Source: Idiomarina xiamenensis 10-D-4 (lineage in GTDB: Bacteria > Pseudomonadota > Gammaproteobacteria > Enterobacterales > Alteromonadaceae). From it: 64,000 bases of DNA. Below are positions 9,903 through 19,351 of the stretch, in pieces. The notes beneath the pieces were generated by a model, which saw only the letters and a list, made by a program, of their open reading frames with translations, had not been told where the DNA came from and did not search any database. Where the stretch lies: NCBI RefSeq assembly GCF_000299895.1, contig NZ_AMRG01000003.1, forward strand, positions 124,001 through 188,000, in the 5' to 3' direction. Positions within the stretch are counted from its first letter, which is position 1; each line of letters opens with the position of its first letter. Position numbers and translations under genes: made by a program.

Positions 9903-11085
9903 CCAACAGCAGCGCATTTGGCAGTGGTGGGCGGAAACACCCGACGGTCGATTGATTTATCAACGGCAGCGCTCAATTAGCCGCCAACAGCTATTGCTAC
10001 AACTGCGACAACAGTCGTTACTCAATATTCGCGCGCAAACAGTGTCTGCCCACAATGGCTTTCAGCGCTTACGCCAGAAAACCCAGTTTAGCGAGGCCTT
10101 AGCGACGCTGGCACAACTGCTGGAAGCCGGCTTAGCCTTGCTACAAGCTTGTCAGTTGCTGTGTCGTAACTACCAGAAAAATAACACTAGCCGACAACTG
10201 TGGGCGCTGTTTTCACACTGTAACCGGCGTATACAGCAGGGTTTAAGCTTTACTCAAGCTCTGGCAGACTTTCCCGAGTTACTGAATGCGCAACAGCAGT
10301 TATGGTTGCAGCTCAGCGAGACACAAGGGCAGTTGGTGAGTGGCTTACAACAGTTGCAAAAGCAACTAGAGCAGCAGCGACAGTGGACTCAACAATGTTG
10401 GCGCGTCGCCAGTTACCCACTGCTAAGTTTGATGCTGTGCGCGGTGCTGGCGGTCGCCATGTTGCTCTGGCTGGTGCCACAGTTCGAGTTATTCTTCGCT
10501 GAACGCGAGCGCACTGCACTGCCGCTGTTAACGCAATGGCTATTGCACGCATCGCAGTGTTTGCGTCAGCGAGGGCTGACAGCAGCAGCGCTTTTGGTTT
10601 TGCTAGCGTTAGCGGCGTACTACCAACGTCGCTATTTTATTAAATGCCTGTTGCGGCTACCCGCTATTCGAGGCTTCAGGTACACTGGGCAATTACGCCA
10701 ATTGAGTCAAGCGTTGGCGCAAAGCCTGACGGCTGGGGTTACTTTAACGGTCACCATCAAATATTTGCAGGCGCTCGATATTATTGACGCTAAGCGCACA
10801 CTAACGGCATTGCGCCAAGGTCAGTCACTAGCGGCAGCACTGCGCGTAACAGGGCAACTACCTTCATGGTGGCTTAACCTCATCGAGCATGCCGAACACG
10901 GTGGCTTTTTAAGCAAAGCCTGTCAACGCGCCAGTACCTTGTTATCAGCGCAGCTAACACAACAGGTAGCGGTCTTTTTACGCTGGGCCGAGCCCTTGCT
11001 GTTGCTGGTGGTAGCGTTAATCGTTGGGACAATTTTGCTAGCCTTGTATTTACCCTTATTCCAACTCGGGCAAGGCATTGTATAG
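9883..11085 (+). CDS. pilC: Type IV pilus inner-membrane platform protein PilC
   Basis: Polytopic platform protein of the pilus machine that couples PilB to pilin extraction. From the ATG at 9883 it has 400 residues, the normal length (about 405); upstream in-frame starts at 9868 and 9799 would give longer products but lie deep inside pilB. Two T2SSF repeats are visible (QFSEALATLAQLLEAGLAL and QLRQLSQALAQSLTAGVTL). Hydrophobic segments are at about 175-200, about 225-245 and at the C-terminus (LLLLVVALIVGTILLALYLPLF), the usual three-helix pattern. It overlaps the end of pilB by 20 bases. Confidence 0.92.
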   Translation: MIRIDLNQQQRIWQWWAETPDGRLIYQRQRSISRQQLLLQLRQQSLLNIRAQTVSAHNGFQRLRQKTQFSEALATLAQLLEAGLALLQACQLLCRNYQKNNTSRQLWALFSHCNRRIQQGLSFTQALADFPELLNAQQQLWLQLSETQGQLVSGLQQLQKQLEQQRQWTQQCWRVASYPLLSLMLCAVLAVAMLLWLVPQFELFFAERERTALPLLTQWLLHASQCLRQRGLTAAALLVLLALAAYYQRRYFIKCLLRLPAIRGFRYTGQLRQLSQALAQSLTAGVTLTVTIKYLQALDIIDAKRTLTALRQGQSLAAALRVTGQLPSWWLNLIEHAEHGGFLSKACQRASTLLSAQLTQQVAVFLRWAEPLLLLVVALIVGTILLALYLPLFQLGQGIV

Positions 11086-11105
11086 CTGCAGACGGAGTCG
11101 TAAAG

Positions 11106-11975
11106 ATGATTGATTGGGCGCTAATATACCCCCCACACAGCTGGTTAACGTTAAGCTTGGCAGCGCTTATGGGGCTATTATTAGGTAGCTTTTTAAATGT
11201 CGTGATTGCTCGCTTACCTCGGCAATTACAGCAACAATGGCGACATGAATGCCAATTATTGCTGCAACTACCGACCACCGAAGATCAGCAGTTAACGATC
11301 GTCAAACCGCGTTCACAGTGCCCTCATTGTCAACATAGCATCGCTTGGTACGATAATATTCCGCTGTTGAGTTGGCTCTATTTGCGCGGTCGCTGTCGTC
11401 ATTGCCAAGCTCGTATTAGCTACCGTTATCCGTTGGTTGAGTGCTGCTATGGCATCATCTTTGCGGCGTTGGCTTGGCATCACGGCGCCAGCTTGGCGCT
11501 TGTCGTCTATGGTATTGCCGCCGCGCTGTTACTGTGTTTGATTTTTATTGACCTGCAACACTACTTGTTACCGGACCCGCTGACCCTGCCGCTGTTATGG
11601 TTGGGGTTACTTTGGGCGCTACTGGGCGGACCGCTAGATATCACTAGCGCGGTCATTGGTGCCATGGCCGGCTATTTATCGTTATGGTCGGTCTACTGGT
11701 TATTTAAATTGCTCACCGGCAAAGAAGGTATGGGTTACGGCGATTTTAAACTGCTTGCCGCTATCGGCGCCTTCTGTGGCTGGCAAGCGTTGCCCGTGGT
11801 CGTCGTCAGTAGCGCCGTACTGGGTATTATTTATGCGTTACTGGCACGTCTGAGTGGGCACTTACAACGGGGGCAAGCTATTCCGTTTGGCCCCTTCCTG
11901 GCGGTTGCTGGCGTGCTCAGTTTTTATTATGCGCAGACTTGGTTACAGCTTTATTGGCAATGGCTAGGCCTGTAA
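11106..11975 (+). CDS. pilD: Prepilin leader peptidase / N-methyltransferase
   Basis: Inner-membrane aspartic protease that cleaves the prepilin leader after Gly and methylates the new N-terminus. It has 289 residues. GSFLNVVIARLP at the N-terminus and the zinc-binding CPHC...CRHC loop are present. The two catalytic aspartates fit FIDLQHYLLPDP and GYGDFK. About eight hydrophobic segments follow. All key residues of the TFPP family are there, so the enzyme should be active. It is the last gene of the pilin-pilB-pilC-pilD set and precedes coaE. Confidence 0.96.
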   Translation: MIDWALIYPPHSWLTLSLAALMGLLLGSFLNVVIARLPRQLQQQWRHECQLLLQLPTTEDQQLTIVKPRSQCPHCQHSIAWYDNIPLLSWLYLRGRCRHCQARISYRYPLVECCYGIIFAALAWHHGASLALVVYGIAAALLLCLIFIDLQHYLLPDPLTLPLLWLGLLWALLGGPLDITSAVIGAMAGYLSLWSVYWLFKLLTGKEGMGYGDFKLLAAIGAFCGWQALPVVVVSSAVLGIIYALLARLSGHLQRGQAIPFGPFLAVAGVLSFYYAQTWLQLYWQWLGL

Positions 11976-12013
11976 ACCGTGCCAACTAGCAAGCTAAACA
12001 GGAGACCAGAAGC

Positions 12014-12613
12014 ATGTGGGTGGTAGGACTAACCGGCGGTATCGGTAGTGGTAAAACCGCTGCTAGCAACTTTTTTGCCGAACAAGGTGTTACGGTGGTG
12101 GATGCCGATGTTGTTGCACGTGAAGTGGTATTCCCGGGCAGCCCAGCTCTAGCAGAAATTGTTGAACACTTTGGCAACGATGTGCTGCAAGCCGACGGCA
12201 GCTTAAACCGTGCTAGCTTGCGGCAGAGAATTTTTGCTAATAGCAGCGACAAAGATTGGCTGAATCAACTGCTACATCCAGCCATTCGCGAACGGTTGTT
12301 GCAACAGTTACAAGCCGCCACCTCGCGCTACGTGATTTTAGTCGCACCATTGTTATTCGAGAATGGTTTAGACGCTTACTGTCAACGTACGCTGGTCATC
12401 GATGTTGATGAACAAACGCAGATACAGCGCACCCAGCAACGCGACCAGGTCGATGCTAAACAGGTCGAGTCAATCATGGCTGCGCAGTGGTCTCGACAAC
12501 AACGCAGCGCCGCCGCAGACGATGTGGTCGATAATAATGGCAGCTTGGCACAACTGATTGCGCAGCTAAAGCCGCTGCATGAATCCTACCTGACCATTGC
12601 AGAAAATACGTAA
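12014..12613 (+). CDS. coaE: Dephospho-CoA kinase
   Basis: Phosphorylates the 3'-hydroxyl of dephospho-CoA, the last step of CoA synthesis. It has 199 residues. The P-loop is GLTGGIGSGKTAASN (about 5-19), followed by DADVVAREVV, the conserved LLHPAIRE (about 90) and VAPLLFENG (about 113). AGGAG lies about a dozen bases before the start. The pilD-coaE-zapD-yacG order is shared with many gammaproteobacteria. Confidence 0.97.
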   Translation: MWVVGLTGGIGSGKTAASNFFAEQGVTVVDADVVAREVVFPGSPALAEIVEHFGNDVLQADGSLNRASLRQRIFANSSDKDWLNQLLHPAIRERLLQQLQAATSRYVILVAPLLFENGLDAYCQRTLVIDVDEQTQIQRTQQRDQVDAKQVESIMAAQWSRQQRSAAADDVVDNNGSLAQLIAQLKPLHESYLTIAENT

Positions 12614-12614
12614 A

Positions 12615-12629
12615 CCGCTATTATAGCGG
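12615..12629 (+). promoter_or_regulatory. Hairpin occupying the zapD ribosome-binding region
   Basis: CCGCTA-TTA-TAGCGG is a perfect 6-bp inverted repeat that begins one base after the coaE stop and ends one base before the zapD ATG. No Shine-Dalgarno sequence is visible for zapD, so the stem sits exactly where the ribosome must land. It may limit zapD translation unless upstream ribosomes open it. There is no T tract, so it is not a terminator. Confidence 0.45.
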
Positions 12630-12630
12630 C

Positions 12631-13395
12631 ATGCAGACAATAGCTTCGCCAGCACACTGGGTTACTTATGAGTTTCCGCTTCAAGAGCGGTTGCGTGCTT
12701 ACCTGCGCCTTGAACAGTTACTCAACCAATTACATAACAGCGACTGTCAGGGTCAGCACTATCAGCCTTATTTCAGTGCCTTATTTGCTATCGTTGAGTT
12801 ACTAGAGCGCAGTGATGCTCGTGGTGACTTGCTCAAAGACCTAGAAAAGCGCGACCAATTGTTTAAGCAATGGGCTAACCATCCGGCGGTTGATACGCCG
12901 GCGTTACAAGCGACCCATCAACGCTTAGTCAGCAGTTTACAGCGTATCCAAGCGTCATTGCGGATTACTCAGGACTTAAAACAGGATAAGCTATTAAGTA
13001 GTATCCGCCAGCGCTTTGCCATGCCCGGTGCAACCTGCTTATTTGATGTACCACAATTACAGTTTTGGTTAGCTCAAGATGAAGCCTTTCGTCAGCAACA
13101 ACAGCAATACTGGTGGCAGCAATTACAACCGCTAAGCGACGGCTTACAGATAGAGTTGACGCTACTGCGTGAACAAGCCAGTTTTGCCGATGAAGTCGCC
13201 AGCAATGGTTTATTACAAGAAAGTAGCGAGCCGTTGGCGATGCTGCGTCTGCTAGTACCTCATGAGTTACCCGCCTATCCGGTTGTGAGCGGTCACAAAC
13301 AGCGTTTTACCATCCGCTTTATGCGTTGGGAGGGCGAGCAGGGCAAACCGGCTTATGAGGAAAACGTGCAATTTAAACTGGCGAGGTGTCAATAA
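12631..13395 (+). CDS. zapD: Cell division protein ZapD (Z-ring bundling)
   Basis: Cytoplasmic FtsZ-associated protein that crosslinks protofilaments at the Z ring. It has 254 residues against 247 in E. coli. The family start is seen as [19 protein letters not shown], preceded by about a dozen extra residues. Other family blocks are [10 protein letters not shown], the segment [12 protein letters not shown] and the C-terminal RFTIRFMRW. Its stop codon shares one base with the yacG start (TAATG), so zapD and yacG are coupled. Confidence 0.93.
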   Translation: MQTIASPAHWVTYEFPLQERLRAYLRLEQLLNQLHNSDCQGQHYQPYFSALFAIVELLERSDARGDLLKDLEKRDQLFKQWANHPAVDTPALQATHQRLVSSLQRIQASLRITQDLKQDKLLSSIRQRFAMPGATCLFDVPQLQFWLAQDEAFRQQQQQYWWQQLQPLSDGLQIELTLLREQASFADEVASNGLLQESSEPLAMLRLLVPHELPAYPVVSGHKQRFTIRFMRWEGEQGKPAYEENVQFKLARCQ

Positions 13396-13631
13396 TGCCA
13401 ACCACGGTATCCTGTCCGACTTGTCAGGCGAAAGTCGTCTGGCAAGCATCATCCACTCATCGCCCCTTTTGCAGCGAACGCTGTCGTTTGATCGACTTAG
13501 GCGAGTGGGCTAGCGAAGGGCATAAAATCCCCGGCCAACCGATGCAAACACTACCTAGTGGAGAGCCTGGGTTATCAGAACAAGAGCTAGGTGAGCCGGG
13601 ATTCAGTTCAGACCCCGACAACTATTACTGA
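13395..13631 (+). CDS. yacG: DNA gyrase inhibitor YacG, zinc-ribbon protein
   Basis: A 78-residue zinc-binding protein; the family inhibits DNA gyrase by binding GyrB. Four cysteines in a C-x2-C...C-x3-C pattern (CPTC, then CSERC) form the zinc site, followed by the typical [16 protein letters not shown]. The ATG at 13395 has GAGG about nine bases upstream and overlaps the zapD stop. The tail is acidic. Its last seven bases overlap the end of mutT on the other strand. Confidence 0.93.
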   Translation: MPTTVSCPTCQAKVVWQASSTHRPFCSERCRLIDLGEWASEGHKIPGQPMQTLPSGEPGLSEQELGEPGFSSDPDNYY

Positions 13632-14029
13632 GTCGCCCGTAAACAATCAAGAATAGCGATATTGGCGTCGGGGAACTGGTAAGCTTCAAGCTCATGTCTA
13701 GCAACCCAGCGCCACTCTTGGCCTTCTAACTGCTTGGCCTGCCCCCGATAGCGGGTCACTAACCAGACATCCAAACGCACCGCCTTATCGGCGTAACGGT
13801 GCTCGACTACCGTTAACGGTGCGCATTGCTCCACGTCGATATTACACTCTTCGCGTAACTCTCTGGCCAATGCCTGCTGCACGGATTCGCCCTGTTCAAC
13901 TTTACCACCCGGAAATTCCCATTTTCCGCCCTGGTGGCGTTCGCTAGCGCGGCGGCTGATAAATAGACGACCTTGCTCATCTTCAATCACGCCAACCGCG
14001 ACATGCACAACTTGTGAGCCTTTACTCAC
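13625..14029 (-). CDS. mutT: 8-oxo-dGTP diphosphatase MutT (Nudix hydrolase)
   Basis: Removes 8-oxo-dGTP from the nucleotide pool and so prevents A-to-C transversions. It has 134 residues (E. coli 129). The Nudix box is readable at about 42-64: GGKVEQGE...RELREECNI, with the metal-binding RELREE core intact. The position after REE-x-U usually held by Gly is Asn-Ile after Cys, a mild deviation. It lies 12 bases after secA on the same strand, the secA-mutT pair known from E. coli, and is convergent with yacG. Confidence 0.93.
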   Translation of the reverse strand: MSKGSQVVHVAVGVIEDEQGRLFISRRASERHQGGKWEFPGGKVEQGESVQQALARELREECNIDVEQCAPLTVVEHRYADKAVRLDVWLVTRYRGQAKQLEGQEWRWVARHELEAYQFPDANIAILDCLRATQ

Positions 14030-14041
14030 GGTAACATCCTT

Positions 14042-16756
14042 TTAGATTTTTCCATGACAATGCTTATATTTCTTACCCGAACCGCAAGGACATGGATCAT
14101 TACGACCCACTTTAGGTCCTTCACGCGTTACCGTACCGGCTTGCTGTGCGGTCTGCTGTTGCTCACCGTTGATATCACTGGCACTGTCGTGCTGATAGCT
14201 ACGCGGCGTGGAGTCGGCTTGCCGACGCTGTTCTTCAACCGCCTCTACGTCTTCTTCAGCACGCACTCGCACTTTACTTAGGATGGTTACCACGTCCAGC
14301 TTCAACGCTTCTAACATGTCGCTGAATAATTCGAAAGCTTCGCGTTTATATTCCTGCTTAGGATTCTTTTGTGCATAGCCACGCAAGTGAATACCTTGAC
14401 GCAGATGATCCATCGCCGCCAAGTGCTCTTTCCAATGCGAATCGAGGCTCTGCAACATGATAGCTTTTTCAAACTGACGTAGAACATCGGCACCCACCAA
14501 TTGCTCTTTTTCTTGGTAAGCTTGATCGAGCTGCTCTTGAATGCGTTCACGCAATACTTCTTCGTGCATCGCATCGTCGTTTTCCATCCATTCACGTAAC
14601 GGTAAATCGATAGCAAAATCGGCCCGTAAACGGTCTTCTAATCCCTCTAAGTTCCACATTTCTTCCAACGACTGTGGCGGCACATAGTCGTTGATCACTT
14701 GCTCGATGACGTCTTCCCGAATGGCTTTTATGGTTTCCGAGATATCGCCTTCATCTAATAATTCGTTACGCTGTTGATAAACCACGGTTCGCTGGTCGTT
14801 AGCAACATCATCAAATTCCAGTAATTGCTTACGAATATCGAAGTTACGTCCTTCAACTTTGCGTTGTGCGTTCTCAATCGCTTTGGTCACCCAAGGGTGT
14901 TCAATCGCCTCACCCTCTTTCATCCCTAAGCGCTTCATCATCGCCGCCATCCGCTCTGATGCGAAAATACGCATCAATGGATCTTCCAGTGACAGGTAAA
15001 AACGTGACGAACCTGGGTCACCTTGGCGACCTGCACGGCCTCGTAACTGGTTATCAATACGACGAGATTCATGGCGTTCAGTACCGATAATATGCAGACC
15101 GCCAGCGGCGATAACGTCGTCATGCAGTTTTTGCCAGGCTTGCTTAATGGTATCGATTTTAGCTGAATCTGGGTTTTCCAGCGCTTCAACCTCGACCATC
15201 CAGTTACCACCCAACATAATATCGGTACCCCGACCGGCCATGTTGGTAGCGATGGTTACCGCTCCCGGCCGCCCCGCTTGGGCAATGATCTCAGCTTCTT
15301 GAGCGTGGAATTTAGCGTTCAGAATGTTGTGCTTAATTTTCTTCTTCTTCAGCAAGCGCGACAACAATTCCGAGTTTTCAATCGATACTGTACCGACCAA
15401 TACTGGACGGCCTTTCTCACGGCAGGCTTCGATATCTTCGGCGATGGCTTCATATTTTTCGGCCGCCGTTAAAAAAATCAAATCGGCACGGTCGTCACGA
15501 ACCATCGGACGGTTAGTCGGCAGCACCACGGTTTCCAAACCATAAATTTGCTGAAACTCAAAAGCTTCGGTGTCTGCGGTACCGGTCATACCGGCCAGCT
15601 TGTTGTATAAGCGGAAATAATTCTGGAAGGTAATTGAGGCTAATGTCTGGTTTTCATTCTGGATACTGACGCCTTCTTTGGCTTCAACCGCTTGGTGTAA
15701 GCCTTCTGACCAACGACGGCCCTCCATGGTGCGTCCAGTATGTTCATCAACAATAATGATCTGATCATCTTTGACGATGTAATCGACGTCACGCTGGAAC
15801 AAGTGATGCGCACGCAGTGCCGCATTAACGTGGTGCAATAGCGAAATATTGGCGGCCGAATAGAGTGAATCATCTTCGGCTAATAAACCCCGTTCTTTCA
15901 AAATTTGCTCAACGTGTTCTTGACCATGTTCGGTCAAGTGCAACTGGCGTGCTTTCTCGTCAATGGTGAAGTCGCCGTCACCGTGTTGGCCTTCTTTATC
16001 TTCTTGTTCTTGACGCACTAATTCGGGCACCAAGGTATTCATCTGCGTGTATAACGCCGAACTATCTTCGGCCTGCCCCGAAATGATCAGTGGCGTGCGC
16101 GCCTCATCGATTAAGATCGAGTCGACCTCATCGACAATGGCGTAATTTAATTTACGTTGTACCCGCTGGTCAGGGCTGAACGCCATGTTGTCGCGCAGAT
16201 AGTCGAAACCAAACTCATTGTTAGTACCGTAGGTAATATCGGCCTGATAAGCTGCGCGTTTATCGCTGGGGTTCATACCCGGAATATTGAAAGCAACCGT
16301 CATCCCTAAGAATTCGAACAGCGGTGCATTCCACTCCGCATCTCGACGCGCCAAGTAATCGTTGACGGTTACGATGTGTACGCCATCACCACTCAGTGCA
16401 TTCAAGTAAGCCGGCAGGGTTGCGGTTAAGGTTTTACCCTCACCGGTACGCATTTCGGCGATACGATTTTCGTTCAACACCATACCACCTAGCAGCTGTA
16501 CGTCGAAGTGACGCATGCCAAACACCCGCTTGCTAGCCTCGCGCACGGTGGCAAAAGCTTCGCTGAGTAAGGCGTCAAGCTGTTCGCCTTGTTCTAAACG
16601 CTTACGAAACTCTACAGTCTTCTCTTTTAGCTCGGCATCGGTGAGTGCTTCAAATTCTGGCTCCAACTCATTGATTTGAGTTACCTGTTTACCTAACGCC
16701 TTTAAGATACGGTCGTTACGACTACCTACAATTTTACGAAAAAGACTGCCTAACAT
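14042..16756 (-). CDS. secA: Protein translocase ATPase SecA
   Basis: Motor ATPase that drives preproteins through SecYEG. It has 904 residues (E. coli 901), full length. Landmarks are [20 protein letters not shown] (Walker A, about 102-121), the [19 protein letters not shown] block, [22 protein letters not shown] in the preprotein-binding region, [13 protein letters not shown], and the C-terminal zinc motif [14 protein letters not shown]. The acidic/Gln-rich linker before the zinc tail is normal. The upstream M23 gene is 82 bases away on the same strand; mutT follows. Confidence 0.98.
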   Translation of the reverse strand: MLGSLFRKIVGSRNDRILKALGKQVTQINELEPEFEALTDAELKEKTVEFRKRLEQGEQLDALLSEAFATVREASKRVFGMRHFDVQLLGGMVLNENRIAEMRTGEGKTLTATLPAYLNALSGDGVHIVTVNDYLARRDAEWNAPLFEFLGMTVAFNIPGMNPSDKRAAYQADITYGTNNEFGFDYLRDNMAFSPDQRVQRKLNYAIVDEVDSILIDEARTPLIISGQAEDSSALYTQMNTLVPELVRQEQEDKEGQHGDGDFTIDEKARQLHLTEHGQEHVEQILKERGLLAEDDSLYSAANISLLHHVNAALRAHHLFQRDVDYIVKDDQIIIVDEHTGRTMEGRRWSEGLHQAVEAKEGVSIQNENQTLASITFQNYFRLYNKLAGMTGTADTEAFEFQQIYGLETVVLPTNRPMVRDDRADLIFLTAAEKYEAIAEDIEACREKGRPVLVGTVSIENSELLSRLLKKKKIKHNILNAKFHAQEAEIIAQAGRPGAVTIATNMAGRGTDIMLGGNWMVEVEALENPDSAKIDTIKQAWQKLHDDVIAAGGLHIIGTERHESRRIDNQLRGRAGRQGDPGSSRFYLSLEDPLMRIFASERMAAMMKRLGMKEGEAIEHPWVTKAIENAQRKVEGRNFDIRKQLLEFDDVANDQRTVVYQQRNELLDEGDISETIKAIREDVIEQVINDYVPPQSLEEMWNLEGLEDRLRADFAIDLPLREWMENDDAMHEEVLRERIQEQLDQAYQEKEQLVGADVLRQFEKAIMLQSLDSHWKEHLAAMDHLRQGIHLRGYAQKNPKQEYKREAFELFSDMLEALKLDVVTILSKVRVRAEEDVEAVEEQRRQADSTPRSYQHDSASDINGEQQQTAQQAGTVTREGPKVGRNDPCPCGSGKKYKHCHGKI

Positions 16757-16838
16757 GTGAATGCGAGTTCCTGTTTTATGAATCTGTCAGCAATACGGCA
16801 ACGCCGCTGCAATGAATATGCGTATTGACGCAAACGCC

Positions 16839-17774
16839 TTAACCGGCGTCATCTTGTTTGCGGTAAACGAATTTATACGGGTCGATTTGACGACCATTCC
16901 GCAACACTTCGTAATGTACGTGAGGTCCGGTAGAACGTCCGGTACTCCCCATTTCGGCAATTTCTTGACCGCGCGTGACCACGTCACCAACGTTGACTAA
17001 TACGCTTTGGTTATGTCCATAACGCGTTTTCAAACCACCGCCATGGTCGATTTCTACCAACTGCCCATAACCAAAACGGTCACCAGCCCAAGTCACCACG
17101 CCGGCACCGGTAGCAACGACTTTTACATCTTCGGCATAACTCGCGAAGTCCAAGCCCTTATGCATAGCCGGATTACCGCTAAACGGGTCTTTCCGAATGC
17201 CGTATTGAGAGGACAACCAACCATCGGTAATCGGACGGCCAGCAATAAAGCTCTCACTCGATATATTGTGATTCATCATCACAGACTCAAGCATGGATAG
17301 CTGTTTTTGTTTATTTGCAATTTCTGACAGCATATCGTTGATTTGCGTCAACACGTCTTGCCCGTCGCTACGTGGATACTCGTTGACGCTGACTTCTGGT
17401 CCACCAGACGGCAAATTACCACTAAAATCAAATTCGCCGTTATCGACTTCTGCCACGGCTGCGAGACGCTGCCCAAGCGCATCTAAACGACGCATTTGTG
17501 CGCGAATATCGCCCAGATATAGGGTCATTGCCGAAAGCCGCTTTTCGGTTTCGTTTTTAAGGTCTGCAACGGCATGCTGTTGCAGAATGAGCTGCTTTTG
17601 CTCATGGCTGATGCTCGCCCATGCTTCATCGGGATCGAGTCCACGATATTGCCAGGGCTGGCTGTACGCTAAACCGATGGTCAGTGCAATGGCCGCATAA
17701 GACAACAGTCGACGACGACTGAGTCGAAAGCCATAACGCACTTTCTTACCTCGGTAAAAGACTGATAAACTCAT
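16839..17774 (-). CDS. M23-family (LytM) peptidoglycan endopeptidase, membrane anchored
   Basis: Periplasmic zinc metallopeptidase expected to cut peptidoglycan crosslinks. From the ATG at 17774 (AGAGA about eight bases upstream) it has 311 residues; an upstream ATG at 17798 is possible but lies almost in the dciA start. A basic N-terminus and one membrane segment (LLSYAAIALTIGLAYS) lead to a coiled-coil region and then the LytM domain. The zinc ligands fit HKGLD and HVHYE, so it should be catalytically active rather than an EnvC/NlpD-type activator. It lies between secA and lpxC and diverges from dciA by 28 bases. Confidence 0.87.
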   Translation of the reverse strand: MSLSVFYRGKKVRYGFRLSRRRLLSYAAIALTIGLAYSQPWQYRGLDPDEAWASISHEQKQLILQQHAVADLKNETEKRLSAMTLYLGDIRAQMRRLDALGQRLAAVAEVDNGEFDFSGNLPSGGPEVSVNEYPRSDGQDVLTQINDMLSEIANKQKQLSMLESVMMNHNISSESFIAGRPITDGWLSSQYGIRKDPFSGNPAMHKGLDFASYAEDVKVVATGAGVVTWAGDRFGYGQLVEIDHGGGLKTRYGHNQSVLVNVGDVVTRGQEIAEMGSTGRSTGPHVHYEVLRNGRQIDPYKFVYRKQDDAG

Positions 17775-17802
17775 GTGATATCTCTTAGCCGGAATCATTA
17801 TT

Positions 17803-18294
17803 ATGTCGCGACGCCCTCAGCCTGTTGAGGCTATTTTGGCTTCCCGCCAATTGCGTCGATATCAACAGTTTGCCGAGCAATATCGGCAATGGCAACGACA
17901 CTTGCACGACCTATTAGGCAAGCAAGTAGCCAGTCACTGTGAAGTGATATCGATACGCGAAGAACGACTGCTTATCCGCGTTGATTCTGCGGCCTGGGCA
18001 ACCAGGCTCAAATTCCAACAACGCGCCATTATAACGTATTTTCAAAATCATGCGATGGCTAGCGTAACCAGCCTCGAGATCAAGATCAATCCTGGCGTAA
18101 AGCAAAGCGCGCAAACGGCTAACGAGGGCACTTCTGCGGCATCAGAAAACGCTCAATCAACGCCTGTCAAACAGCCATCGATAGTGACGACGGAAGCCTC
18201 TGCCAGCAAACTAAAAAGGCTCGCCGCAGATTGCGACGAGCCTTTAAAATCCCAACTACTAGCGTTAGCGACTAAGTTCGAGCAGACACCCTAA
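17803..18294 (+). CDS. dciA: DciA (DUF721), replicative helicase loader
   Basis: The DUF721/DciA family interacts with and helps load the DnaB helicase at the origin in bacteria that lack DnaC. It has 163 residues. The N-terminal DUF721 part is recognisable as the [16 protein letters not shown] start, the [16 protein letters not shown] segment and the [17 protein letters not shown] core. The C-terminal 65 residues are low-complexity, Ser/Ala/Thr-rich, then helical. The family is often found beside lpxC/secA in gammaproteobacteria. Its stop overlaps the lpxC stop by four bases, convergently. Confidence 0.82.
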   Translation: MSRRPQPVEAILASRQLRRYQQFAEQYRQWQRHLHDLLGKQVASHCEVISIREERLLIRVDSAAWATRLKFQQRAIITYFQNHAMASVTSLEIKINPGVKQSAQTANEGTSAASENAQSTPVKQPSIVTTEASASKLKRLAADCDEPLKSQLLALATKFEQTP

Positions 18295-19205
18295 GCGAGG
18301 CTGGAGACAGGAAACGCGATTGGAGAAGACGCGTTTTCTTCCTCATAGGTGACAAACTCCCAAGCTTCTTGCTCGGCTAGCACCGCTCGCAATAGCTGAT
18401 TATTTAGCGCATGACCCGATTTAAACGCGCGTAAATGGCCGACAATACTGTGACCACCGATGTATAAATCGCCTACTGCATCTAAAATCTTATGCTTCAC
18501 GAATTCATCGTCGTAACGCAAGCCATCACTATTTAATACGCGGAATTCATCCAGTACCACAGCGTTATCAAAACTACCGCCCAACGCCAAGTTATTGGCT
18601 CGTAGATACTCAATGTCTTTCATAAAGCCGAAAGTTCGTGCCCGGCTGATGTCTTTTATAAAGCGTTGACTGCTAAAGTCCATGCTCATGACTTGACTAG
18701 TATCGGCAATCGCCGGGTGTTCGAAGTCGATAGCAAAATCGATACGAAAACCATCGTGAGGCAGTAACTCTGCCCACTTATCGCCTTCTTCAACACGCAC
18801 TGGCTTTTTGATGCGGATAAACTGTTTGGCCACGCTTTGCTCTTCGATGCCCGCACTTTGTAGCAGGTAAACAAAGGGGTGAGAGCTACCATCCATAATA
18901 GGGATTTCATGTGAATCAACCTCAATAATCAGGTTGTCTAGTCCCATCGCGGCTACCGCAGCCAACAAGTGTTCCACTGTCGATACACGAACATTTTGCT
19001 CGTTAATCAAACAGGTACACATGCGGGTATCCTTGACCAGCTCAGCGCTGGCGGGGATATCCACTACCGGATCGAGGTCAACACGGCGAAACACGATGCC
19101 TGTATTAGCTGGCGCCGGGCGTAACGTCAAATTGACTTTATTACCCTTGTGCAAGCCGACACCGGTGGTCGCAATAGCCTGTTTTAAAGTTCGTTGTCCG
19201 ATCAT
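18291..19205 (-). CDS. lpxC: UDP-3-O-acyl-N-acetylglucosamine deacetylase
   Basis: Zinc deacetylase that commits UDP-GlcNAc derivatives to lipid A synthesis. It has 304 residues (E. coli 305). The zinc ligands are visible as VEHLLAA (His about 79) and [12 protein letters not shown] (His and Asp about 238-242); the general base region is [16 protein letters not shown] is the conserved loop. The start has AGGA upstream. It is the last gene of the dcw block and has its own promoter after ftsZ. Its C-terminus ends [13 protein letters not shown]; degradation-tag function as in E. coli is not established from sequence. Confidence 0.98.
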   Translation of the reverse strand: MIGQRTLKQAIATTGVGLHKGNKVNLTLRPAPANTGIVFRRVDLDPVVDIPASAELVKDTRMCTCLINEQNVRVSTVEHLLAAVAAMGLDNLIIEVDSHEIPIMDGSSHPFVYLLQSAGIEEQSVAKQFIRIKKPVRVEEGDKWAELLPHDGFRIDFAIDFEHPAIADTSQVMSMDFSSQRFIKDISRARTFGFMKDIEYLRANNLALGGSFDNAVVLDEFRVLNSDGLRYDDEFVKHKILDAVGDLYIGGHSIVGHLRAFKSGHALNNQLLRAVLAEQEAWEFVTYEEENASSPIAFPVSSLA

Positions 19206-19299
19206 GTCCTGTTCCTAATCTTTCTGATTGGCATCACGCTGCCCACGGTTTGTCATTATAAACGACAATCATTAGCATCGCGGCCAAAACGAGCCCGCT

Positions 19300-19329
19300 A
19301 TTATACAACATTTTCAGCCAGATCAACAA
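19300..19329 (-). promoter_or_regulatory. Promoter of lpxC in the ftsZ-lpxC gap
   Basis: On the minus strand a perfect -10 TATAAT (19305-19300) is preceded by TTGATC (15-base spacer) or TTGTTG (18-base spacer). It lies about 95 bases before the lpxC start and just after ftsZ, allowing lpxC expression apart from the division genes. Confidence 0.6.
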
Positions 19330-19351
19330 ATTTCCACGTTTAACGTGTTAA

